54,437 bases of DNA from assembly GCA_001567185.1 (NCBI GenBank), contig LNFR01000033.1, positions 1-54,437 on the forward strand. Direction: 5' to 3'. Below, piece by piece: positions 45,599 through 52,268 of the stretch. Origin of the DNA: Bacteroidetes bacterium OLB12 (GTDB lineage: Bacteria; Bacteroidota; Bacteroidia; Cytophagales; Cyclobacteriaceae). Below the pieces are notes generated by a model. The model had not been told where the DNA came from. It worked only from the letters and a program-made list of their open reading frames with translations, and did not search any database. Position 1 is the stretch's first letter, and every line of letters starts with the position of its first letter. A program made the translations under genes and the position numbers.

Positions 45599-46765
45599 AT
45601 GCAAAATAGTATGCGCTACCTCAACTCCTTTCTTTTAATAGCGCTCTTGGTTGGCTGCAAACCCAATCCGCGATTTAGTGTGTTAGCATTTTATTCGGGT
45701 AAACACGATGCGGCCCATATCAGTTTTGTACAAGAAGCCAATGCCTGGTTTTATCAACAAGCAAGCATTTATAATTTTGATTATGACACCACCCGCAACT
45801 GGAATAAGCTTACTGAAAGCTCGCTACACAACTACGATGTGATTCTCTTTTTGGATGCGCGGCCCGATGACTCATTGCAGCGAATGGCATTTCAAAAATA
45901 TATAGAAACCGGAGGCCGATGGATGGGATTTCACTTTGCGGGGTTTGCATTAACCCCATCCGCTTATCCGCAAAACTGGGATTGGTACCATAACCAATTT
46001 CTTGGCGCTGGTGAGTATGCAGGTAATACGTGGCGTCCAACCGCTGCTATGTTGAAAAAAGAAACTGATCATCCCACTACAAAAAATCTGCCCGCAACTT
46101 TTTCTTCTGCACCAAATGAATGGTATCGGTGGCAAAATGATTTGCGACTCAACAACCACATTCAAATTCTTGTGTCTATCGATTCAACCAGTTTTCCATT
46201 AGGCACAGGTCCCAAAGCCCATGAAATCTGGCATAGTGGATATTATCCGGTTGTGTGGACTAACAAGAATTACCACATGGTTTATCTTAACATGGGCCAT
46301 AATGATATGGACTACGAAGGAGGAACCAATCAAACGTTATCCAGCTCCTTTTCCAGTCAGGATCAAAATACGCTTATCCTTAATTCACTCTTTTGGCTGG
46401 TCGATAAAAATCAGCAAACGATTGAACCGCTTTCAATGGCGGATAATCTTACACGCAAACAACCCTGTCCAGTTTCAGCCGTATTTTTGTATTGTAGAAA
46501 ATTAGTTATGAATATTGTTCAAATCCTTGGATTGGCTGCGGGTTCCTGTACGACCATTGCTTTTTTGCCACAAGTAATTAAAACCTGGAAAAGCGGCTCG
46601 GCCAAAGACCTTTCGCTGGGTATGTTTTCATTCTTTTGTTTTGGTGTGTTATTGTGGTTGATCTATGGAATCATCATTCAGGATGTACCGGTTATAGTAG
46701 CCAATATGCTCACCCTCATACTCGCTTCATCGTTGTTGTATTTCAAGCTGCGATTTAAGGCGTAG
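45599..46765 (+). CDS. ThuA-like lipoprotein joined in frame to a SemiSWEET transporter
   Basis: Residues 1-22 are a lipoprotein signal (FLLIALLVGC, Cys about 22). Residues 24-280 are a ThuA/trehalose-utilisation type domain (VLAFYSGKHDAAHISFVQEA, YDVILFLDA, GGRWMGFHFAG, GHNDMDYEG, LNSLFWLVD). Residues 281-303 look like translated intergenic DNA. From Met304 (46508) an 85-residue SemiSWEET/PQ-loop sugar transporter with three helices follows (IVQILGLAAGSCTTIAFLPQVIKTWKSGSAKDLS). I think the fusion is produced by a lost stop or indel after about 46420, and that there are two genes. Confidence 0.75.
   Translation: MQNSMRYLNSFLLIALLVGCKPNPRFSVLAFYSGKHDAAHISFVQEANAWFYQQASIYNFDYDTTRNWNKLTESSLHNYDVILFLDARPDDSLQRMAFQKYIETGGRWMGFHFAGFALTPSAYPQNWDWYHNQFLGAGEYAGNTWRPTAAMLKKETDHPTTKNLPATFSSAPNEWYRWQNDLRLNNHIQILVSIDSTSFPLGTGPKAHEIWHSGYYPVVWTNKNYHMVYLNMGHNDMDYEGGTNQTLSSSFSSQDQNTLILNSLFWLVDKNQQTIEPLSMADNLTRKQPCPVSAVFLYCRKLVMNIVQILGLAAGSCTTIAFLPQVIKTWKSGSAKDLSLGMFSFFCFGVLLWLIYGIIIQDVPVIVANMLTLILASSLLYFKLRFKA
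46482..46489 (+). promoter_or_regulatory. Bacteroidota -7 element inside the apparent fusion (TATTTTTG)
   Basis: TATTTTTG fits TAnnTTTG and lies 18 bp before the ATG at 46508 that starts the SemiSWEET part. This is the place expected for a separate promoter and argues that the two halves are different genes. Confidence 0.4.
46508..46765 (+). CDS. SemiSWEET (PQ-loop) sugar transporter
   Basis: 85 residues if translated from the ATG at 46508. Three transmembrane helices, with the family hallmark FLPQVIKTWKSGSAKDLS (PQ motif in helix 1) and LGMFSFFCFGVLLWLIYGI. SemiSWEETs are half-transporters that form homodimers to carry sugars across the inner membrane. The frame is open through the upstream ThuA gene, but a promoter-like element precedes this ATG. 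Confidence 0.8.
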   Translation: MNIVQILGLAAGSCTTIAFLPQVIKTWKSGSAKDLSLGMFSFFCFGVLLWLIYGIIIQDVPVIVANMLTLILASSLLYFKLRFKA

Positions 46766-46837
46766 GTGTTTATCTCCACCAGAAAAAATTAGTTAGTGGT
46801 GTTAAAGTAGCCACTGAGCGAAGTTTATGGTTTTGTT

Positions 46838-47779
46838 TTAGACCAACTGTCCCCAACACCGTTCTAATAATTTTTGTGTTGCACGGATACCGTCCGGTTC
46901 GGCCATATCAAAACCTTCAAACTCAATACCTACGTATCCATCAAAACCTGCGTCTTTCACCTGCCTGAGCATTCGCAGGTAGTCTATCCGGGTTTCATTT
47001 CCATCTGTATCAAATGCATACGATTTTGCACTTACCCCTTTTGCAAAAGGTAATAAGTCGGCCACACCCTGGTAGCGGTCATACACCTCATCGCACGCTA
47101 TTTGGGTAGTTCCCCACTTAGCACTTAAACACCAGTTACCAAAATCCGGAAGCGTACCACAGTTTGTTTTGCCAGATTGTTTGATAACCTCTGCCACCCA
47201 CTTACCATCGCTGCTGAATAAACCATGGTTTTCAATCAACACATTCAAATTTAACGGAGCGGCATACTCACCCAGGCGTTGCATGGAATCAATCATTGCC
47301 TTTTGAACTTCTTCGCTGCTGCCATCACCAAACGCATTTACTCTAACTGAGTGGCAACCCAGCAAGTTGGCTGCGTTTAGCCACTTATAATGATTTTCGA
47401 TAGCCGAGGTTCGGGCGATTGCATCCGGGTTTCCTAAATCACCTTCCTCATCAATCATTATCAACAAACTCTTCACTCCTTCGTTATCAGCCTTTTGCTT
47501 CATGTCGTTCCAGAATTTTTCGTCTGTTGCTTTATCGCGATAAAAACCATTTACATATTCAACTGCGTTGATATTATACTGCCGGGCTATTGCTGCAAAA
47601 TCTTCTGCCTTTAACTCGCCTTTTTCAAAAGCCCGGTGCAGCGACCATTGAGCCAGCGATATTTTAAGACCTGAACTAAGTGTTTCTTTCTTTTCGGAAC
47701 TGCACGATAAAAGATTAAGCGCTGGAACATACAGCGCACCGGCTGCCAGTGTTTTTACAAAATGTCTTCTGGATTGCAT
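46838..47779 (-). CDS. TIM-barrel sugar isomerase/epimerase (hydroxypyruvate isomerase-like), exported
   Basis: 313 residues. Leader MQSRRHFVKTLAAGALYVPALNLLSC combines an RR motif with a lipoprotein-like Cys. The body is an AP-endonuclease-2-type TIM barrel: KISLAQWSLHRAFEKGELKAEDFAAIARQYNINAVEYVN, NLNVLIENHGLFSSDG with metal-binding Glu and His, LPDFGNW, and GFDGYVGIEFEG at the end. Such exported isomerases act on oxidised or keto sugars. A second, related one lies at 48473. Confidence 0.86.
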   Translation of the reverse strand: MQSRRHFVKTLAAGALYVPALNLLSCSSEKKETLSSGLKISLAQWSLHRAFEKGELKAEDFAAIARQYNINAVEYVNGFYRDKATDEKFWNDMKQKADNEGVKSLLIMIDEEGDLGNPDAIARTSAIENHYKWLNAANLLGCHSVRVNAFGDGSSEEVQKAMIDSMQRLGEYAAPLNLNVLIENHGLFSSDGKWVAEVIKQSGKTNCGTLPDFGNWCLSAKWGTTQIACDEVYDRYQGVADLLPFAKGVSAKSYAFDTDGNETRIDYLRMLRQVKDAGFDGYVGIEFEGFDMAEPDGIRATQKLLERCWGQLV

Positions 47780-48127
47780 AATTGATAGTTAACCCTACCA
47801 ATGTAAAGATTTTATGTATAACTGGTTACTATTATCCATTCAAAAAACCGGGGTTTACTGTTTTAACAAAACCTTTTGGCACATTGTGAATTTTTTTAGG
47901 AATAAAACGGTATAGCGAGGAGCGCAGAAAAATCTGTTTACCAATCTTTACAACCCAAAGAAAAGATTACTGGCGGGCGTCAAACAGGGGGGCTGTAACC
48001 TTGAAAAACCTGAAAAACAGGTGGGGCTTTTTTAACAGAAAAACAAATCAACAAAAACAGCGGCCTTCACCCAATTTTATCGTAAACAATGAAACCCGAA
48101 CCTTTGGTAAAAACACCAAAACCTTTT
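47780..48127. other. Non-coding stretch before the tRNA-Leu promoter
   Basis: About 350 bp, AT-rich, without a convincing reading frame. It includes a small hairpin ACCTG/CAGGT (around 48007-48023) followed by GGGGCTTTTTT, possibly a weak plus-strand terminator, and a TTTGGT/ACCAAA pair at 48103-48120. I see no known RNA. Confidence 0.4.
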
Positions 48128-48135
48128 TACTTTTG
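48103..48135 (+). promoter_or_regulatory. Promoter of the tRNA-Leu pair
   Basis: A TTTG -33 box (48103-48106) and TACTTTTG -7 box (48128-48135) have 21 bp between them and lie about 50 bp before the first tRNA. Both elements match the Bacteroidota consensus; this is the most complete promoter in the window. Confidence 0.65.
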
Positions 48136-48186
48136 CCGTCCCTCGTTTAGCCGGTTGTCCATTTTTAACTGGTTAAATAATTAAAG

Positions 48187-48268
48187 GCCCAGGTGGTGAA
48201 ATTGGTAGACACGCTACTTTGAGGGGGTAGTGCCGCAAGGTGTGCTGGTTCGAGTCCAGTCCTGGGCA
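48187..48268 (+). tRNA. tRNA-Leu (GAG)
   Basis: Acceptor GCCCAGG/CCTGGGC pairs fully. The anticodon arm is CTACT/GGTAG with loop TTGAGGG, giving anticodon GAG. A long variable arm (GTGCCGCAAGGTG) marks a class II tRNA, and the TGGTTCGAGTCCA arm is canonical. CCA is not encoded. Reads CUC and CUU. Confidence 0.95.
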
Positions 48269-48271
48269 CAA

Positions 48272-48294
48272 GGTTCAAAATTCTAAATTTTGAA
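48272..48294. repeat. Palindrome in the tRNA spacer
   Basis: Arms TTCAAAATT and AATTTTGAA around CTA lie in the 34-bp spacer between the two tRNA genes. This is the same word family as the repeats at 33508 and 43410. It may help processing of the dicistronic tRNA, or be unrelated. Confidence 0.45.
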
Positions 48295-48302
48295 TCAGGC
48301 TA

Positions 48303-48384
48303 GCCGAAGTGGTGGAATTGGTAGACACGCACGTTTCAGGGGCGTGTGTCGCAAGATGTGCGGGTTCGAGTCCCGCCTTCGGTA
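48303..48384 (+). tRNA. tRNA-Leu (CAG)
   Basis: Acceptor GCCGAAG/CTTCGGT (one G-U pair). Anticodon arm CACGT/GCGTG with loop TTCAGGG, anticodon CAG. Long variable arm (TGTCGCAAGATG) and GGGTTCGAGTCCC arm are canonical for class II. CCA is not encoded. Reads CUG. It is the second gene of the pair. Confidence 0.95.
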
Positions 48385-48394
48385 CTTAGTTGGA

Positions 48395-48427
48395 AAAACC
48401 TGGCCCTCCGGTCAGGTTTTCTTTTTT
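48395..48427 (+). terminator. Intrinsic terminator after the tRNA pair
   Basis: Stem AAAACCTG/CAGGTTTT (48395-48402 with 48413-48420), extendable by two pairs inside, followed by CTTTTTTC. It closes the two-tRNA transcript. Confidence 0.8.
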
Positions 48428-48472
48428 CATTCAAACTCAGTTCTTCATCAACACCTATTCATTCACAAAAAT

Positions 48473-49449
48473 TTATATTCCCTGCGCCTTCAGGTAATTA
48501 TAGCTTTTCCTAACGCTTTCAATTTTATCCATGGCTGTGTGGTCCTGATCGAGGAATGCGTATTGCACCCCGGCCGCTTTAGCTGCTTCCAGTACTTTCT
48601 TATAGTCAATAATGCCATCTCCTATTTCCAGGAAAGCGCCCTTATCAACATCAAAAACCGTATAGTCTGTTGGTGTTCCGGCTTTCAGATCTTTTAAGTG
48701 AATGAAAAGTAACTGACTTCCGATTTTATTAATCCATTGCACGGGGTCGTTACCAGCAATAGTAGCCCAAAACGCATCCAGCTCTATTTTAACAAGCTGC
48801 GGATCGAAAATTTTAAGCATCTCGTCAAATGGAATTAAGCCATCGGTTGGTTTAAACTCGAACGAGTGGTTGTGATAGTACAATTGAACCCCCGCCTGCT
48901 TGCTGATCTCTCCATGTTTGTTGGCCAAATCAGCAAATCGCCTGATGTCATCCAGCGACTGCCTCTCTTCCGGCATCATAATAGCGATACCAAGATTTCT
49001 GACACCGGCAGCTACACAGTCTTCTACAATATTTTGAAAATTTATAATCCGATGGCGGAGCCATGCCGATGCTTTTCACCGTATCCCACTTGCCACTGAT
49101 ATAACCCGGCAAAAAGTGGGTGGACAGGGGAGTCATGCCCAGGTCTTTTAATTATAGGCACATACGTTTTTAGTGTAGCCGGATCGAATAGCTCTATGTT
49201 CTTGATTCCTATTTCTGCTATAGCTTTAAACACCCCTTGTGGATCTTTTTCCAACAACTCGCGCACACCAAACACCTGCATTCCCAATCGATCAGAATAC
49301 ACTATAGAGGGTGCTGCTTCTACCGCAGTTTGGGTTTCAGTAAGCGCCTCCTTTTTACTGCTACATGCCGTATAACCTAAAACCGGTAAAGCAAGGGTAG
49401 TTATGGTTGACAGCCTGATGAACTCCTTTCTGGAAATTTGCTTTTTCAT
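48473..49449 (-). CDS. TIM-barrel sugar isomerase/epimerase, two frameshifts
   Basis: Leader with lipoprotein Cys (ITTLALPVLGYTACSS). First frame (49042-49449): GMQVFGVRELLEKDPQGVFKAIAEIGIKNIELFD. Middle: LSTHFLPGYISGKWDTVKSIGMAPPSDYKF. Last (48473-48979): ISKQAGVQLYYHNHSFEFKPTDG with conserved HNH, VKIELDAFWATIAGNDPVQWINKIG, LLFIHLKDLK and EIGDGIIDYKKVLEAAKAAGVQYAFLDQD. Single-base surpluses in the four-base runs at 49037-49040 and 49146-49149 explain both shifts, giving about 324 residues. Related to the gene at 46838 but clearly distinct. Confidence 0.83.
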
Positions 49450-49624
49450 AACATCAAATTGGTTAATATATGGAAGGTAGATATTCCGGCTATATACTCA
49501 AAGTCTCTTTTTATAAGCGCTATACTTCTTCCCTGAACTCCTATTTTAAAAAGAAAGACGACCTTTATATTTACACTTCAATTTTTAACTGGGTGTATTG
49601 TTTGAAACTGTAAAAACATCAATC

Positions 49625-50038
49625 ATGAAGTTTACATTTATCCTGTTTCTGGTAACACTGTTTCTTTCATTCGATCAAACCTTCGATTTACCGGCAAGCA
49701 TAGAGCGGGGTAAAAGTATTTACGAAGCCCAGTGTATAACATGCCACATGGCCGAAGGCGAAGGGTTGCCGGGCGTGTTTCCTCCATTAGCCAGGGCCGA
49801 CTACCTGACTGATAAAAACCGGCTGGTAAAAGTGGTACTGCAGGGCGTGCGGGGTGAAATGAAAGTAAATGGAACAGATTATAATGGCGAGATGACAGGC
49901 TTTATGCTTTCCGATCAGGAAACAGCCGATGTACTTAATTATATATGTAACACCTGGGGCAATAAAGCCGAAGCTATTAAGCCAGCCGACATCCAGCCCG
50001 CTTTAAAAACTGTCACTAAAAATTACCAACCGTACTGA
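49625..50038 (+). CDS. Exported c-type cytochrome
   Basis: The ATG at 49625 gives signal peptide MKFTFILFLVTLFLS; an earlier start at 49598 adds only nine residues. About 137 residues with one heme site, CITCH (Cys37, Cys40, His41), and a distal Met in GEMTGF or GFMLS. The MAEGEGLPGVFPPLARADYL loop matches monoheme cytochromes c found with sugar or alcohol dehydrogenases. It may accept electrons from a neighbouring dehydrogenase of the sugar cluster, but none is in view. Confidence 0.88.
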   Translation: MKFTFILFLVTLFLSFDQTFDLPASIERGKSIYEAQCITCHMAEGEGLPGVFPPLARADYLTDKNRLVKVVLQGVRGEMKVNGTDYNGEMTGFMLSDQETADVLNYICNTWGNKAEAIKPADIQPALKTVTKNYQPY

Positions 50039-50076
50039 TTATTAGATCTTTACAATTTTCACTAATAATCTATATT

Positions 50077-50093
50077 TTTAGCTTAAAGCTAAA
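50077..50093. promoter_or_regulatory. Palindrome upstream of dinB
   Basis: TTTAGCTT and AAGCTAAA form perfect 8-bp arms around one A, 22 bp before the GTG of dinB. It could be an operator for a LexA-like repressor; the sequence is not a known LexA box, so this is inference from position. Confidence 0.45.
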
Positions 50094-50114
50094 TTTTTTA
50101 GGTATTATTGCTCT

Positions 50115-51326
50115 GTGGAGAAGAGCATAATACACCTGGATCTGGATGCTTTTTTTGTTGCCGTAGAACGCAGAAAAGAGCCAAAATTAAAGGGATTACC
50201 CTTGATTGTGGGTGGTAGCAACCGCAGAGGCGTGGTAGCAGCTTGCAGTTACGAAGCCCGCACGTTTGGGGTACACTCGGCCATGCCCATGTACCTGGCC
50301 CTGCAACTTTGCCCCGATGCCAAAGTGATTTCGGGCGATATGGAAGCATACAGCCAGTACTCGCATTTGGTTACGGAAATTATTGCCGACAAAGCTCCGG
50401 CATTCGAAAAATCATCTATCGATGAATTTTATATTGATGCCACCGGCATGGATCGTTATGTAGGCACGTATAAGTGGGCCATCGAACTTCAAAACAAAAT
50501 TATTCGCGAAAGCGACCTGCCCATTTCAATGGCGCTTTCGGTAAACAAATTAGTATCGAAAGTTGCTACGGGCGAATACAAGCCACAGGCACAGGTACAA
50601 ATTCCATTACACCAGGTAAACCAGTTTCTCGATCCGCTGGCCATCGATAAAATTCCGATGATCGGAAAACAGACTGCTTCCTTTTTATACGATATGGGTG
50701 TGCGCACGGTAGCTACCTTACGGGAAATGCCCTTGCCATTTTTAGTAAGTGCGTTTGGTAAAAACGGAATGAGTTTGTGGAACAAAGCCCGCGGCCTGGA
50801 CGACTCGCCCGTGGTTTCGTATAGTGAACAAAAATCGATTTCAACCGAATCAACATTCGATCAGGACACGATTGATGTAAAGCGATTAAAATCTATTTTA
50901 ATTGCGATGGTTGAAAAAATAGCGTTTCAACTGCGCGAACAGAAAAAACTTACTTCGTGCATTACGGTAAAAATCCGGTATTCCAATTTCGATACCGAAA
51001 CCAAACAAATACACATTCCCTACACCTCGTCCGATCATGTGATTTTACGCGTGGTGCAAGAGTTGTTTGATAAACTCTACAACCGTAGAATGCTGATCCG
51101 GTTAGTAGGAGTGCGGTTGAGCAACCTCGTGCAGGGCAATCACCAGATTAGTTTGTTTGACGAAACCGAAGAAGATGTAAACCTGTACGAGGCGATGGAT
51201 GTGATCAAACACAAACATGGGGTAGATAAACTGGTGCGTGCCACTACGCTGGGCGTAAGTAAACGCGTGCGTATGGAGATGAACGTGTTTAACGGGAAGA
51301 TCAGAAAGGATTTGATGAAGATGTGA
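50115..51326 (+). CDS. dinB: DNA polymerase IV (Y-family)
   Basis: 403 residues from a GTG start. Catalytic site: IIHLDLDAFFVAVE (Asp9, Asp11) and SSIDEFYID (Asp and Glu). Steric-gate region AACSYEARTFGVHSAMP, helix-hairpin KIPMIGKQTASFLYDMG and the little-finger domain follow. A beta-clamp binding motif QISLF lies near the end. It bypasses damaged DNA with low fidelity. It is followed by a RAYT insertion and a dnaE polymerase, like the SOS translesion sets (dinB/imuB-dnaE2) of other bacteria. Confidence 0.94.
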   Translation: MEKSIIHLDLDAFFVAVERRKEPKLKGLPLIVGGSNRRGVVAACSYEARTFGVHSAMPMYLALQLCPDAKVISGDMEAYSQYSHLVTEIIADKAPAFEKSSIDEFYIDATGMDRYVGTYKWAIELQNKIIRESDLPISMALSVNKLVSKVATGEYKPQAQVQIPLHQVNQFLDPLAIDKIPMIGKQTASFLYDMGVRTVATLREMPLPFLVSAFGKNGMSLWNKARGLDDSPVVSYSEQKSISTESTFDQDTIDVKRLKSILIAMVEKIAFQLREQKKLTSCITVKIRYSNFDTETKQIHIPYTSSDHVILRVVQELFDKLYNRRMLIRLVGVRLSNLVQGNHQISLFDETEEDVNLYEAMDVIKHKHGVDKLVRATTLGVSKRVRMEMNVFNGKIRKDLMKM

Positions 51327-51331
51327 GATGG

Positions 51332-51415
51332 GGTCTGTGAGGACACAGACCTCGAAGAGGGAATAGAATAAAAAAAATTAATGTACTCAAACATCGGTCT
51401 GTGTCCTCACAGACC
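51332..51415. repeat. Inverted pair of REP palindromes upstream of the RAYT
   Basis: GGTCTGTGAGGACACAGACC at 51332-51351 and its reverse complement at 51396-51415 lie 44 bp apart in opposite orientation. Each alone is an 8-bp stem with a four-base loop (AGGA or TCCT). This arrangement is that of a REPIN. Confidence 0.82.
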
Positions 51416-51452
51416 GAAACCCACAACCCGAAAACACAAATCAATAACCACA

Positions 51453-52014
51453 ATGACTCAATCTGAATTAAAATATGGCTCTCGAAAATCAGAAATGATT
51501 TTAAACGAAGTCTATTTCTGGACAGACACTATCAAAAACTGGAACAAATTATTAGAGCACGATTCAAACAAGCACATTATAATTGAATTGCTGGAAAAAT
51601 CTTATCAACCGCGAAAAGATCAGGTTGTATGCATTTGTCATTATGCCTAACCATATTCATGCTATCTGGGAGATGGTAAATATGAATGGAAAAGAAATGC
51701 CGTATGCCAGTTTTAATAAATTCACCAGTCATCAGTTTTTGGAACGCGTACGACTAACTCCACAGATTATCCCCTTTAAAGATTCTCATAATCGCGAGCG
51801 CAAACACCGTTTTTGGCAACGCGATCCTTTAGCAATTCAAATGAATTCAAAGTCGATTGTTGAACAGAAGATCGAATACATTCATCTTAACCCGCTGCAA
51901 GAACATTGGAATCTTGTTTCCAAACCGGAAGATTACAAGTGGTCATCAGCTCGTTTTTACGAAACAGGAGTTGATGAGTTTGGAATTATCACGGACTATC
52001 GGGAACGGTTTTGA
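51453..52014 (+). CDS. REP-associated tyrosine transposase (RAYT), frameshifted
   Basis: Start MTQSELKYGSRKSEMI at 51453. The first frame carries the N-terminal part to about 51595. The next (51583-52014) has the Y1 HUH motif PNHIHAIW, and the typical ending VEQKIEYIHLNPLQEHWNLVSKPEDYKWSSARFYETG with Tyr nucleophile candidates. One extra A in the run at 51595-51599 explains the shift and gives about 186 residues. RAYTs are IS200-like enzymes that move or maintain REP palindromes and do not usually move themselves. Six REP copies flank it. Confidence 0.85.
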
Positions 52015-52042
52015 GTAAACGAAGAGATAAGGTAAGAGAAGA

Positions 52043-52221
52043 GGTCTGTGAGGACACAGACCTCGGAGAGAGAAACAGAAGTTGATGAGTTTGGAATACA
52101 TGAAGAGATAGGGTAAGAAAGCCAAGAGATCTGTGAGGGTGCAGACCTCTTATAAGGATAATCAGATGGGATGGTCTGTGGGGACACAGACCAGCAAGAG
52201 GGGTCTGTGAGGACACAGACC
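52043..52221. repeat. Four REP palindromes downstream of the RAYT
   Basis: Copies at 52043-52062 (perfect, arms extend to 10 bp), 52128-52147 (diverged), 52173-52192 (one loop change) and 52202-52221 (perfect), all in the same orientation as the first upstream copy. They fill the gap between the RAYT stop and dnaE. A duplicated piece of the RAYT 3' end (52072-52098) precedes the second one. Confidence 0.82.
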
Positions 52222-52268
52222 TCGGTGAAAGACCAAAAATCAAAGAATCAAAGAGAATCAAAAAATCA

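Noticed and set aside
48187-48384. tRNA-Leu pair as an integration site of a mobile island
   Set aside because: No integrase, no repeated tRNA 3' end and no foreign genes were seen next to it.
51332-52221. Repeated palindromes as a CRISPR array
   Set aside because: Spacing is irregular, orientation differs, a RAYT gene lies inside, and there are no cas genes.
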